Notes: generated by a model not told the origin, from the sequence alone. Positions 8,500-17,609 are shown, counted from the first letter of the stretch. The stretch is 64,000 nucleotides of DNA from CAXMMR01 sp965198995 (GCA_965198995.1 CBDAQG010000002.1:1302001-1366000); one strand, 5' to 3'. Numbers and translations: made by a program.

Positions 8500-9561
8500 A
8501 TGAGTGACGAGACGAGCGAGCGCGGCCGCAGCCAGCCGATGGCGGTCCGCACGACGACGCGCCGCACCCCGGCCAGAAAGTCGGCCCGCGCCAGGGCGAG
8601 CTCCATCAAGCCGGCTTCGTCCAAGCCGGGCTCGTCCAAGCCGGGCTCGTCAAAGCAGGGCTCGTCCAAGCCGGCTCCGTCCAAGCAGGGCTCGTCCAAG
8701 CAGCACAGCACCAAGACCGCGGGCGTAAAATCGGCTGGCACGAAGACGAAAGCCGCGACGTCGACCGGCGCCAGGAGCACCGGCGGCAAAACGACGGCCA
8801 GGACAACCCGCGCCGCAAAGCCGACAGGCGCCAGCACCAAGAAGACCAATGCCAAGACGTCTCGCGCCAAGCCGCCGGCGCGCGCCTCTGCCCGGCCGGC
8901 CGGGCGGAAATCCGCCGTCCAGGGGCGCAAGCCAGCCGCGAAAGCGTCCGACGGCACGAAGACCACGCGGAGCAGCCCCGCCCGCAAGGCGACCAAGCCG
9001 CTCGCCAAAAACGCCCGCACGGCGTCGCGTCGCCAGTCGGCCAATCCCGTCTCCGCCAGGGTGAAGGCCCGCAGCACCGCGCGCGCCGCCACGAGCCGCG
9101 CCAAGCCCGGCGCATCGCGCGGCAAAGCGCGCGCGTCGGCGTCAACCGCAACGGGCAAGCCAGCCCATGCCAAGACCAAGCGCACCGCCCAGCCGGCGGC
9201 CAAGGCGGCCGCGCGCGCCGACGCCACCCGCAGCGGCCGTCCCGCGGCGCCGCCCGCCAAGCCCGCCCGTCCCGCCAAGTCCCGCCCCGCAACGCCGAAG
9301 CCGGCCGCAGGCACGCCGTCGGCGCCGCGACGTGGCGCCCGCCCGCCGCGCGGCACCGGCCTCATCGCGCCGCCAGACCCGAACGGCGAGCAGGATGCGT
9401 TGCAGGTCATGCGCACCGATCCGGATCCGCAACAGCGCCGCGCCGCCGCAGCCCGCCTCGCCTCCTCAGCGCGCCGCAAGACCAGCCTGCCGCCGGCGAC
9501 CAGCACCGAAACGGCCGACGCTTCAGAGACGACCGCCGAGCCGGAGGCCGATGAGGAGTAA
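8500..9561 (+). CDS. Histone H1-like, Lys/Ala/Ser/Arg-rich repetitive protein
   Basis: 353 residues. About the first 280 are almost entirely K, A, R, S, T, P and G, with tandem five-residue units of the SSKPG / SSKQG type near residues 30-65 and later AKxxA blocks, like bacterial histone H1-like proteins that bind DNA without a fixed fold. The last 60 residues are different: GTGLIAPPDPNGEQDALQ, then an acidic tail. ATG 8500 is chosen over ATG 8494 because GGGAG ends at 8490, giving a 9-nt spacer. A nucleoid role is inferred from composition only. Confidence 0.75.
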   Translation: MSDETSERGRSQPMAVRTTTRRTPARKSARARASSIKPASSKPGSSKPGSSKQGSSKPAPSKQGSSKQHSTKTAGVKSAGTKTKAATSTGARSTGGKTTARTTRAAKPTGASTKKTNAKTSRAKPPARASARPAGRKSAVQGRKPAAKASDGTKTTRSSPARKATKPLAKNARTASRRQSANPVSARVKARSTARAATSRAKPGASRGKARASASTATGKPAHAKTKRTAQPAAKAAARADATRSGRPAAPPAKPARPAKSRPATPKPAAGTPSAPRRGARPPRGTGLIAPPDPNGEQDALQVMRTDPDPQQRRAAAARLASSARRKTSLPPATSTETADASETTAEPEADEE

Positions 9562-9564
9562 GGC

Positions 9565-9716
9565 TAGGAGCTCGGCTCCTGGACCTCGCTGGGGCCTGAG
9601 GCCCCAGACCCCATCCACCGCACCAATCTCGCGGTGCGATCATGGATCAGAGATCGATGGATTTTAAAGGCTCCGCCTCTAATGGGGTCCAGAGGCAACG
9701 CCCCTGGCTTGCCTTC
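9565..9716. repeat. Family A palindromic repeat, locus 3 (two modules in opposite orientation)
   Basis: The first module (9565-9614) matches locus 1: AGGAGCTCGGCTCCT, then CTGGGGCCTGAGGCCCCAG. The second (about 9656-9716) is the reverse complement of the locus 2 module: ATGGATTTTAAAGGCTCC, then ATGGGGTCCAGAGGC. It separates the convergent histone-like and glycosyltransferase genes. Confidence 0.8.
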
Positions 9717-10668
9717 ACCCGCCAAGCTGATCCCGCAGTCGACGCGCCTGCGACGGCCAGTCCGGCAGCCCGCCGGCGAACGCCCACGCGCCATCGGCCA
9801 GCACCCGCCGCAGCCGCTGGTCGCAGATGATCCGCCGCAGGCTGCGCGACAGCGCCTCGGCGTCGTCCATCGGCGCCACCACGCCCGCCTGGGGCGGCGT
9901 CACGACCACCGGCGCGGTGAGCGCGAGCGGAATGCCACGGCGCAGCGCCTGCAGCGACGCCACGCTTAGGTAGCCCGCCCGGCTTGCCCGAACGAAGCAG
10001 TCCGCCTCGCGCCAATCCGCCTCCCGCACCACGCCGAGGCGGTGCACCCGGTCGCCGAGCTGGTGCGCCTCGATCGCCGCGCCGAGCGCCGCCCCGTCGG
10101 CATCGTCCGGCGCCACCTCGATCGCCAGCCGCCAGTCGAGGTCCTGCAAGCCCGCCAACGCCTCGATCAGCACCACCTGGTGGCCGAGCGTGCCCGGCGC
10201 GCCGAGGCTGAGCAGCCGGCAGCCCGCCCCGCCGTCCGCGGGCGCCACCCGCGCCGCCGGCGCCGAGCCGGGCAGCAGCAGCGCGTCCGCCGGCAGTCCC
10301 GGCAGCTCGCGTTGCAGAGTCGCCTGCAGCGGCGGGCTGGCCGCCGCGACCCAGCGCGCGCCGCGCAGCGCGACCGCCATCGCCGTCGTCGCCAGGGCGT
10401 GCGGCAGCGGCCGCAGCACCAGCACGGCGGCGCGCCGCAGCACCGCCTCGCGCACCGCCGCCGGCGAGTGGAGCACGATGTCGGGGATAACGATCGGCCC
10501 GGCGAGGCCGGTCAGCACGGCCGCATCGGCCAGCGCCGCCAGCCGCATTGGCCGCACCGTCACGCCGATCTCGGCCAGGCCGGCCGCCAGGCCATCGAGA
10601 TAGGCGGCGCAGTCCGGCCCTGCCGGGTCGGCATCCGCGTCGGGCAGCAGCAAAGCGAGCGTGTCCAT
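9715..10668 (-). CDS. Glycosyltransferase, GT-B type (GT4-like)
   Basis: 317 residues from ATG 10668 (MDTLALLLPDADAD). An open frame runs 98 codons further upstream, but it is arginine-rich and antisense to the dksA leader. The N-terminal half has Rossmann-like strands (GPIVIPDIVLHSP, AAVLVLRPLPHAL). The C-terminal half resembles the nucleotide-sugar domain of GT4 enzymes (CRLLSLGAPGTLGHQ, then GDRVHRLGVV and RRGIPLALTAPVVVTPP). The canonical EGxxxxxxE signature is weak. Acceptor and donor are unknown. Confidence 0.6.
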   Translation of the reverse strand: MDTLALLLPDADADPAGPDCAAYLDGLAAGLAEIGVTVRPMRLAALADAAVLTGLAGPIVIPDIVLHSPAAVREAVLRRAAVLVLRPLPHALATTAMAVALRGARWVAAASPPLQATLQRELPGLPADALLLPGSAPAARVAPADGGAGCRLLSLGAPGTLGHQVVLIEALAGLQDLDWRLAIEVAPDDADGAALGAAIEAHQLGDRVHRLGVVREADWREADCFVRASRAGYLSVASLQALRRGIPLALTAPVVVTPPQAGVVAPMDDAEALSRSLRRIICDQRLRRVLADGAWAFAGGLPDWPSQARRLRDQLGG

Positions 10669-10951
10669 GCCGTCGATAACAGCACGGCCCGGCTGCCGTT
10701 GCGCCGTGCCGGGGCGCCGCCTGGCCCTAGCCTTGGCCTGCGTTGCCGATCCGCACTGCGGCGGCCGCCGTCCTGCCGCCGGCGATGCGTGCTTGGCGCG
10801 ATCGGTGCCGTTCGTTATAAGCCGCCGCGACGCGACCAGGCGGCAGGTCGAGCGGGCGGATACGCGGCACGATGCGCGTCGAAAGCGACTGCGACAGCGT
10901 GTCGACGCCGGCTCGGCCTCGCCGCAGGACGACCCGGAAGGATCGGCTGAG

Positions 10952-11368
10952 ATGATGCTCACGTTGCCGCCCGACTATCGCCCCTCCGACGGCGAAGAGT
11001 TCATGAGCGTCCTGCAGGTCGAATACTTCCGCCAGAAGCTGTGGCGGTGGCGCGCCGAGCTGCTGCGCGAGGCCGACGGCACGCTCGCCAGCCTCTCCGA
11101 AGGCGGCATCCACGAGGCCGACATCACCGATCGCGCCAGCGTCGAGACCGACCGCGCGCTGGAGCTGCGCACCCGCGACCGGGCGCGCAAGCTGATCTCC
11201 AAGATCGACCAGGCGCTGGGCCGCATCGAGTCCGGCAGCTACGGCTACTGCGAGGAGACCGGCGAGCCGATCGGCCTGCGCCGCCTCGAGGCGCGGCCAA
11301 TCGCGACGATGTCGATCGAGGCGCAGGAGCGCCATGAGCGAATGGAGCGCGTGCACCGCGATGATTGA
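10952..11368 (+). CDS. dksA: DksA/TraR-family RNA polymerase-binding regulator
   Basis: 138 residues. The coiled coil (residues about 20-85) and YGYCEETGEPIGLRRLEARP match alphaproteobacterial DksA, which binds the RNA polymerase secondary channel with ppGpp. Only one cysteine remains where the E. coli protein has four, so no zinc site, as is common in alphaproteobacteria. Two ATGs lie at 10952 and 10955; MMLTLPPDYRPS is the usual family start. It is divergent from the glycosyltransferase. Confidence 0.9.
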   Translation: MMLTLPPDYRPSDGEEFMSVLQVEYFRQKLWRWRAELLREADGTLASLSEGGIHEADITDRASVETDRALELRTRDRARKLISKIDQALGRIESGSYGYCEETGEPIGLRRLEARPIATMSIEAQERHERMERVHRDD

Positions 11369-11655
11369 GCGCGGAGGCCTGTCATTCGCCCGGCTGCTCA
11401 CCCGCCGGTGACGAGCCTGCATCCGTTCGTTTCCGCCGCCGGTAGTTTCCATGCCGGTGCAAAGCGCCCGGCGCAGCGGAAGGCGTCATGGCGCAGGCTC
11501 GCCCGGTCACCACAGGCGTCGACGAGCGCTGCGCGACCCCGGCCAGGCCGGTCGGGCGCGACGCCGCCCGCGATCGTCTCGCGCGCGCCACAAGGCGTCG
11601 GGCCCCCGGCGCGCCAGGCATTTATGGCAGGCGCAATGGCGTGGTGAGCACCGGC

Positions 11656-12225
11656 ATGGCCGACGAGTTCGGCGTTGCATCCACGCCGCTGCGCGGGCTG
11701 ATCGAGCGCTGCGCGGCCGGTGACAAGGTGGCCTTCCGCCGCCTCTACGACCTGCAATCCGCCCGGATGCACGGCATCGCGCTGCGCATCACCCGCCAGA
11801 CGAGCTCGGCCGCCGACGCGGTGCATGACGCCTTTCTCCAGGTCTGGCAGCAGGCCGCCAAGTTCGACGCCGAGCGCGGCGCGCCGGAGGCATGGCTCAC
11901 CGCGCTGGTGCGCTACCGGGCGCTCGACATCGCCCGCCGCCTCGGCCGCGAGCAGGGCGGCTACGAGGCGCCCGAGGAGGCCGACAGCCAGCCCGACGTG
12001 CTGTCGCGCATGATGACCGACGCCGACGGCCAGGCGCTGCATCGCTGCCTCGAGCAGCTCGAGCCGGATCGCCGGCAGCTCCTGATCGCCGCCTTTGTCG
12101 ACGGCCTGTCGCACAGCCAGATCGCCCGCCGCTCCAGCCAGCCGATCGGCACCATCAAATCCTGGATCCGGCGCGCCCTGATCGGCCTGCGCCGCTGCCT
12201 CGAACCGGCCGTGAGCAGTCCGTGA
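11656..12225 (+). CDS. ECF-type RNA polymerase sigma factor
   Basis: 189 residues. Region 2 is seen in AFRRLYDLQSARMHGIALRI and DAVHDAFLQVWQQAAKFD, and region 4 in LEPDRRQLLIAAFVDGLSHSQIA followed by PIGTIKSWIRRALIGLRRCL. This is the SigK-like ECF layout. ATG 11656 is chosen by homology of region 2; GTG 11641 and 11644 are possible. It overlaps the next gene (GTGA), which encodes its predicted anti-sigma factor. Confidence 0.9.
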   Translation: MADEFGVASTPLRGLIERCAAGDKVAFRRLYDLQSARMHGIALRITRQTSSAADAVHDAFLQVWQQAAKFDAERGAPEAWLTALVRYRALDIARRLGREQGGYEAPEEADSQPDVLSRMMTDADGQALHRCLEQLEPDRRQLLIAAFVDGLSHSQIARRSSQPIGTIKSWIRRALIGLRRCLEPAVSSP

Positions 12226-12938
12226 GCGGCACCGGCGCCGACGACCTGCAGGGCCCGGACGCGGCCGCCGCCGAGTACGTGCTCGGCGTGCTGGACCCGG
12301 CCGAGCAGGCCGACATCGCGCGCGCCGCGGCCGCCGATCCCGCCTTGCAGGCCGCGATCACCGCCTGGGAGCGCCGTCTCGCCCCGCTCGCCCGCCTCGT
12401 CGGGCCGGTGCCACCGCCTGCCGCCCTGTGGGACCGGCTGTCCGCCTCGATCGCCGCCGCGCCCACCGGCGAGGTCGTCGCCTTCGCCGGCGCGGCCGCC
12501 GCTCGTCGCCTGCGCCGCTGGCAGGCGGCCACCGCCGTGTCGCTGGCCCTGGCGGCGAGCCTCGCCTTGGTGGCCGCGCTGCCGCTGCTGCAGCGCACGG
12601 CGGCGCCTGCGCCGGGCCTGCTGGTCGCCACCCTCGCCACCTACGGCCAGCCCGCCGCCGGCTTCGTCGCGACCATCGACCGCGGCCTGCTGACCGTGCG
12701 CCCGACCGCCGCGGCCGCCACGGTGCCGGCCGGCCGCGACCTCGAGCTGTGGTCGCTGCCACCCGGCGCCAAGGCGCCAGCCCCGCTCGGCGTGCTGCCC
12801 GCGACCGGCGTGCGGCTCACCGCCGCCGCCACGCCGGGCACTCAGATCCTGATCAGCCTGGAGCCGACCGGCGGCTCGCCGACCGGCCTGCCGACTGGTC
12901 CGGTGCTGTTCGCCGGCACGCTCGCCCGGCTCGACTGA
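12222..12938 (+). CDS. Anti-sigma factor, RskA type
   Basis: 238 residues from GTG 12222, which shares bases with the sigma stop. N-terminal AAEYVLGVLDPAEQ is the short sigma-binding helix typical of RskA; WERRLAPLARLVGPVPPP precedes one membrane span (residues about 101-122). The C-terminal periplasmic part has RDLELWSLPPGAKAPAPLGVLP, the RskA C-terminal domain. It should hold the sigma factor at the inner membrane until the outside signal causes release. The signal is not identifiable here. Confidence 0.88.
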   Translation: MSGTGADDLQGPDAAAAEYVLGVLDPAEQADIARAAAADPALQAAITAWERRLAPLARLVGPVPPPAALWDRLSASIAAAPTGEVVAFAGAAAARRLRRWQAATAVSLALAASLALVAALPLLQRTAAPAPGLLVATLATYGQPAAGFVATIDRGLLTVRPTAAAATVPAGRDLELWSLPPGAKAPAPLGVLPATGVRLTAAATPGTQILISLEPTGGSPTGLPTGPVLFAGTLARLD

Positions 12939-13048
12939 TCAGCTCGACCACGGAACGATAACCGCCGCTCGAGCCGCGCCCGCACGGCAGGCGTGACCGC
13001 GGTAGCCGATATTTCACTTGCGTGACGCGCCCCCCGGCCCTATCTCCC

Positions 13049-13069
13049 GCCCCCTTGGCCCAAGGGGGC
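13049..13069 (+). promoter_or_regulatory. Perfect hairpin in the speD leader
   Basis: GCCCCCTTG and CAAGGGGGC form a 9-bp stem with a 3-nt loop, 43 nt before the speD ATG. It is followed by AGCTTTTGCC rather than a T-run, so it is not a textbook terminator. It could be an attenuator element or mark the end of the anti-sigma transcript. Confidence 0.4.
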
Positions 13070-13111
13070 AGCTTTTGCCCAACAGGCTATCTACTGGTTT
13101 GGGGGTACGTG

Positions 13112-13576
13112 ATGAACGCACTTGCTCAACTGGGGATGGTCTCGGATTTCCCGAGCAATAACCAGAGTTTCGAGGCTGCGCTTCCCGGGGTCGAGGAAGA
13201 TCGCAAGGACTACTTCGTCGAGCGCGACGGCATGCGCTTCGCCGGCACGCACCTGCTCATCGATTTGTGGGGGGCCAGCCGGCTCGGCGATCCCGCGCAT
13301 ATTGACGACGCGCTGCGATGTTCGGCGATCGCCGCCGGGGCGACGATCCTGCACAGCCATTTCCACCACTTCACCCCGAATGGCGGCGTGTCGGGCGTCG
13401 TCGTGCTCGCCGAAAGCCACATCTCGATCCACACCTGGCCGGAACGCGACTTCGCCGCCATCGACATCTTCATGTGCGGCGCCTGCAACCCGCATTTGGC
13501 GATTCCCGTGCTGCAGGCAGCGTTCTCGCCAAAACGCATCGACCTCGACGAGCAGCGGCGGGGCCGGATCAGCTAG
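13112..13576 (+). CDS. speD: S-adenosylmethionine decarboxylase proenzyme
   Basis: 154 residues. ESHISIHTWPE holds the self-processing site Glu101-Ser102, where Ser102 becomes the pyruvoyl group. GATILHSHFHHFTPNGGVSG precedes it and the MCGAC segment carries a candidate catalytic Cys. It supplies decarboxylated SAM as aminopropyl donor for SpeE, encoded 222 bp downstream. ATG 13112 is the only start that leaves a family-like N-terminus; the extra upstream frame crosses the leader hairpin. Confidence 0.93.
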   Translation: MNALAQLGMVSDFPSNNQSFEAALPGVEEDRKDYFVERDGMRFAGTHLLIDLWGASRLGDPAHIDDALRCSAIAAGATILHSHFHHFTPNGGVSGVVVLAESHISIHTWPERDFAAIDIFMCGACNPHLAIPVLQAAFSPKRIDLDEQRRGRIS

Positions 13577-13585
13577 CAAGGCAAG

Positions 13586-13798
13586 GCAAGGCGAGGGGCT
13601 TTGCCCCTCGACCCCATTAAAGGCGGAGCCTTTAAAATCCACTCGCAGATCGTGCTACAGGCAGGATCTATTTTGTGAGGTGCAGGTGCTTGATCGGCTT
13701 CGCCAAGCAAGGCACTTCGTACAGAGGCTCCACCTAATGGGGGTCTGGGGCCTCAGGCCCCAGCGGAGTGCAGAGGCAGAGCCTCTGGCCTTCCTTCC
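13586..13798. repeat. Family A palindromic repeat, locus 4 (long, two modules)
   Basis: Between speD and speE. The first module (13586-13641) has GAGGGGCTTTGCCCCTC, then AAAGGCGGAGCCTTT and AAATCCA. The second (13735-13798) has CTGGGGCCTCAGGCCCCAG, then CAGAGGCAGAGCCTCTG and GCCTTCCTTCC. The second ends directly on the A of the speE start codon. Confidence 0.85.
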
Positions 13799-14653
13799 AT
13801 GACAGTTTGGATCAACGAAACCCTCTACCCCGACTGGGGCCAGCGTTTCCGCGTCGTGCGCGAACTTGTGCGTCTACGCAGCGCGTATCAGGACATCGTC
13901 ATCTTTGACAGCGCCTCGCACGGCCGCGTCATGCTGCTCGACGGCGCCGTGCAGATCACCGAGGCGGACGAGTTCGTCTATCAGGAGATGATCGCCCACG
14001 TGCCGCTGCTCGCGCATGGCGACGCGCGCCGGGTGCTGATCATCGGCGCCGGCGATGGCGGCGTGCTGCGCCGGGTGCTGCAGCATCGCATCGTCGAGCG
14101 CGCGGTCATGGTCGAGATCGATGCCGAGGTGGTGCGTCTGGCCCGCGCCCACCTGCCGGCGATTGGTGGTGACGCCTGGGATGATCCGCGCGCCGAGCTG
14201 ATCATCGGCGACGGCGTTGCCCACGTGGCGGCGGCGCCCGACGCCAGCGTCGACGTCATCATCGTCGACAGCACCGACCCGGCGGGCGTCGGAGAGGCGC
14301 TGTTCAGCGACGCCTTTTACGCCCAGTGCGCCCGCGTGCTGAGCCCCAACGGCGTGATCGTGAACCAGTGCGGCGTGCCGTTCATGCAGCGTGACGAGTT
14401 GGCGCGCTCGACCGCGCGCCGGCGCCGCAGCTTCGCCGACGTCTCCGCCTATGTCTGCGCGGTGCCAACCTATGTCGGCGGCTTGATGACGCTCGGGATT
14501 GCGGCGAAGGGCACGGGGCTGGGACGGATCGGCGCTGACGAGCTCGCCGACCGTGCCGAGCGCGCGGGCCTTCTCGGCACCACGCGATACTGGTCGCCGG
14601 CCGTGCATGTCGCGGCGTTCAGCCTACCGCCCTACATTCTGGACGCGTTGTAG
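13799..14653 (+). CDS. speE: Spermidine synthase (polyamine aminopropyltransferase)
   Basis: 284 residues. GRVMLLDGAVQITEADEFVYQEM, VLIIGAGDGG (SAM-type site), VEIDAEVV and DVIIVDSTDPAG are the family blocks. It makes spermidine from putrescine and decarboxylated SAM. Putrescine can come from the agmatinase gene at 50.6 kb. The start codon lies at the very edge of a family A repeat and no clear ribosome site is left upstream, so translation may be weak or depend on the repeat sequence. Confidence 0.93.
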   Translation: MTVWINETLYPDWGQRFRVVRELVRLRSAYQDIVIFDSASHGRVMLLDGAVQITEADEFVYQEMIAHVPLLAHGDARRVLIIGAGDGGVLRRVLQHRIVERAVMVEIDAEVVRLARAHLPAIGGDAWDDPRAELIIGDGVAHVAAAPDASVDVIIVDSTDPAGVGEALFSDAFYAQCARVLSPNGVIVNQCGVPFMQRDELARSTARRRRSFADVSAYVCAVPTYVGGLMTLGIAAKGTGLGRIGADELADRAERAGLLGTTRYWSPAVHVAAFSLPPYILDAL

Positions 14654-14736
14654 ACGACCCTCGAGCGGGGATCCCACTCATCCCCGCTCGATCGCCCCGC
14701 GGGCCCCGGCTCGATCACCCCACGAGCGGCGACGGC

Positions 14737-15135
14737 CTAACGCCGTCCGCCACCATGGAAGCCGCCGCCGCGGAAGCCGCCGAACCGGCCGCCATAGAAA
14801 CCACGGCCATAGAAACCACGGCCATAGAACCCGCCATGGTAGAAGCCACCATAGCCGTAGCCGAAGGCCCCGTAGAACCCGCCATAGCCGAAGCCGAACG
14901 GGTAACCGCCAAAGCCGCCGAAGAACACGTTGGTCCCGAGATAGCCGGGATAGCCGTAGCCATACGGATAGCCGCCGTAGTAGCCGCCATAGGCCGGCGC
15001 GTAATAGCCGTAGCCGCCATAGGCGGCGTAGCCAGGATAGCCGTACGGTGCGTAATAGCATCCGCCGACCAGCAGCAACGCGCCCAGCACGGCCGCACGC
15101 AGGCTGCGCCGGCCGTCAACACCATGTCGTATCAT
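14737..15135 (-). CDS. Gly/Tyr/Phe-rich lipoprotein
   Basis: 132 residues from ATG 15135, preceded by AGAGGA. The signal peptide ends in a lipobox (LLLVGGC, Cys25). The mature part is nearly all Gly, Tyr, Phe, Pro and Ala in short repeats (YGYPGY, GFYGRGFYGRGFYGG, ending GGGFHGGGRR). No enzyme motif is present. A structural or surface role is likely but not shown. It is divergent from the FecR/DUF6600-type gene. Confidence 0.7.
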   Translation of the reverse strand: MIRHGVDGRRSLRAAVLGALLLVGGCYYAPYGYPGYAAYGGYGYYAPAYGGYYGGYPYGYGYPGYLGTNVFFGGFGGYPFGFGYGGFYGAFGYGYGGFYHGGFYGRGFYGRGFYGGRFGGFRGGGFHGGGRR

Positions 15136-15383
15136 CTGTCCTCTCCGCTGCCCGCCGCTGACTGTCAGATGGGCGGGCTCTCGCCGCATCGCGAGCGTCA
15201 TAATCAAACACGTCTTGTGTTGCTGGCGGATGTCAAGCCTGCCGCCACCCACCCCGGCACTGATACCTCACGGCGACGTGATATGATCCGACACGTTGCG
15301 TCCACAATCCCGCCACGTGGGGGCGACGATGCTCGGCGAGTGTGGCATTTGCCGATCCTGACCGCCCAAGCTCGAGGACCTTC

Positions 15384-17609
15384 ATGCGCATCCACCTAGC
15401 CCGCGCCGGATGGCGCGCTGCGCTCCGTCTCACCACCGCGCTGTCGCTGCTGACGGCGCCACTCTCCGTCACCCCAGGCCTGGCCGACCCGCCGCCGCTG
15501 GGCGGTGATGCGAGCGGCGGCGCCGTGCCGCCGGCCCTGGTCGGCCGCATCGCCAACCTGTCCGGCTCGGTCTCCTACCACGAGGCGGACGCCACCGCCT
15601 GGAGCACCGCCGCGATCAACTACCCGGTCTCCTCCGGCTACTCGTTCTGGACCGAGCCGCAGGCCGGCGCGACGCTGCAGGTCGCCGCCGACGACATCAC
15701 GCTTGACGGCGGCACCGAGCTCGACATGACGACGCTCGATGGACAGACCCTGCTCGCCCAGGAACCGCAGGGCGAGGCCTTCCTGCAAGTGGCGCCGCTG
15801 CCGGGCCAGACGATCACGGTGCAGACGCCGCGCGGCGCGGTGGCGCTGGGGCAGGGCCGCTTTCTGATCGCCGCCGGGGACGCCAATACGCCGACCGTGA
15901 TCGACGCCATCGACGGCGCCGCGCAGGTGACGCTGCCCGGCTCCTCGCTGCCGCTCTCCGCCGGGCAGAGCGCCACCCTCACCGGCACCCCGGCGGCGGA
16001 CGGCTCGGGCGGCGTCACCGGCACCATCGGCACGGTGCAGCGCTCGGCGTTTCTGGACCGCCTGCTCGCCCGCGCCCGGCCCGCCAGCGCCACCCCGCTG
16101 CCGCAGCCGGTGCAATGGATGACCGGCAGCAGCGCGCTCGCCGGCTACGGCAGCTGGACGCCGCAGCCGAGCTACGGGCAGGTGTGGTTCCCGCAGGTCA
16201 GCAGCGGCTGGGCGCCGTATCGCGAGGGCCACTGGCGCTACGTCGCGCCCTGGGGCTGGACCTGGGTCGACAACGAGCCCTGGGGTTTCGCGCCGTTCCA
16301 CTACGGCCGCTGGTCGCAGTTCGACGGCCGCTGGGGCTGGGTGCCGGCCGATACGAGCGCCTATGACGGCCCGCCCGCCGAGCAGGAGCCCGTCTACGCC
16401 CCGGCGCTGGTGAGCTTCGTCGACCTGCCCTCGGCCGGGCTCGGCTTTGCCGCCGGCGTCGGCGCCGCGGCGGCGATCGGCTGGATCGCGCTCGGCCCGC
16501 ACGAGCATTACGACCCGCCCTACCGCACCGACGGCGCCTATTTGCGCCAGCTCAACCGGTTCAGCGGCGTGTCCAACGTCTCGAACATCCGCAACGAGAC
16601 GAACATCCGTAACGAGACCAACATCCGCAACGAAACCAACATCCGCAACGTCACCAACATCAGCAGCACCCGCCTGGTCAACGCCGGCGCGATGACGGCG
16701 CTGCCACGCGAGGCGATGCAGCAGGGCAATAACGGCCGCGGCGCCGCGATCACGCCACGCGCGGTGCCGGCCGCCCTGGTCACCGAGGCGCGCCCATTGG
16801 CCGGCGTCCCGGTGCGCCCGATCGCCACCACGCCGGGCATCACCCCCGCGGTCGGCCGTCGACTCGGCCTCGCCCCTGCCGCCGGCGGCCGCTTCGGCGA
16901 CGCCGCCGCCAGCGCGCCCGCCCCGACGCTGCGCGCCAACCACCTGCCGGTGGTCGCGATCGGCGCCGGTGCCACCGCCGTCGCGGCCACCGCGGCGCTC
17001 GCGCATCGCGCCGCCGCGACCCCCGCCGCCGTCACCGGCCGACCCGCCTTGCCTGGGCTGCGGTCCACCACCGGTGAGGCCCACGCGCCAGGCGCCCCGC
17101 CGGCGGGCGTCCGTGGAGGCGCCCCCGGGGGCGCTCCTGGTCCGGCGATCGCAACCCCGGCCGGCCGCGCCGGCGCCGCGCCGGGCACCGTCGCGCCTCC
17201 GGTCACGACCGCCGCGCGTCCCGGCGAGCTGCCGCATATGGTGACGCCGCAGACCCCGGCGGCGACCACCGCGTTACATCCGGCCCCCGGCTTGCGTCCG
17301 GCCCCCGGCTTGCGTCCGGCCCCCGGCTTGCGACCGACCCCCGGCACGCCCGCCCAGCCCACCGTGCCAGCCCGCGCCAACGAGGCCGCGCGCCCCGCCG
17401 CCGCCCCGGCCATCGTCACGCCGCACACGTCAACGCCGCATGCCGAGGCCGCAAGGCCAGCTGCCGCACGGCCGGTGACGCCGACGCCCCATGTCGAGAC
17501 GCCGCGCGACTGCCGGAGCGGCGACGCTCCGGCAGCCTACTCCGCCGCCGCTATCATCTCGTGCGCCGCCGAGCAGATCTCGGACGGCAGATACGGCTTG
17601 GCGATGTAG
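15384..17609 (+). CDS. Exported FecR-domain / DUF6600-type protein with low-complexity tail
   Basis: 741 residues from ATG 15384 (GAGG upstream). A signal peptide ends near residue 33. Residues about 50-210 form a FecR-like region (GSVSYHEADATAW, QTPRGAVALGQGRFLI). Residues 245-345 have the Trp/Tyr/Pro pattern of DUF6600 (YGSWTPQPSYGQVWFP, GHWRYVAPWGWTWV, DGRWGWVP). A six-residue NIRNET repeat follows, then a long Pro/Ala/Thr-rich tail with APGLRP units. The frame continues 73 bp into the 3' end of the convergent receiver gene, so the native C-terminus may have been lost. Confidence 0.7.
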   Translation: MRIHLARAGWRAALRLTTALSLLTAPLSVTPGLADPPPLGGDASGGAVPPALVGRIANLSGSVSYHEADATAWSTAAINYPVSSGYSFWTEPQAGATLQVAADDITLDGGTELDMTTLDGQTLLAQEPQGEAFLQVAPLPGQTITVQTPRGAVALGQGRFLIAAGDANTPTVIDAIDGAAQVTLPGSSLPLSAGQSATLTGTPAADGSGGVTGTIGTVQRSAFLDRLLARARPASATPLPQPVQWMTGSSALAGYGSWTPQPSYGQVWFPQVSSGWAPYREGHWRYVAPWGWTWVDNEPWGFAPFHYGRWSQFDGRWGWVPADTSAYDGPPAEQEPVYAPALVSFVDLPSAGLGFAAGVGAAAAIGWIALGPHEHYDPPYRTDGAYLRQLNRFSGVSNVSNIRNETNIRNETNIRNETNIRNVTNISSTRLVNAGAMTALPREAMQQGNNGRGAAITPRAVPAALVTEARPLAGVPVRPIATTPGITPAVGRRLGLAPAAGGRFGDAAASAPAPTLRANHLPVVAIGAGATAVAATAALAHRAAATPAAVTGRPALPGLRSTTGEAHAPGAPPAGVRGGAPGGAPGPAIATPAGRAGAAPGTVAPPVTTAARPGELPHMVTPQTPAATTALHPAPGLRPAPGLRPAPGLRPTPGTPAQPTVPARANEAARPAAAPAIVTPHTSTPHAEAARPAAARPVTPTPHVETPRDCRSGDAPAAYSAAAIISCAAEQISDGRYGLAM
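16584..16655 (+). repeat. Four 18-bp tandem units inside the DUF6600-type gene
   Basis: Units encoding NIRNET repeat four times (the last reads NIRNVT), each 18 bp and in frame. A second set of 18-bp units (encoding APGLRP) lies at about 17283-17340 in the same gene. In-frame length keeps the protein open as copies expand or contract. Confidence 0.9.

Noticed and set aside
8349..9506. 385-codon minus-strand open frame opposite the histone-like gene
   Set aside because: Both strands are open and repetitive. The plus frame has a good ribosome site and a composition typical of a known protein type; the minus frame gives Trp/Leu/Ala-rich nonsense.
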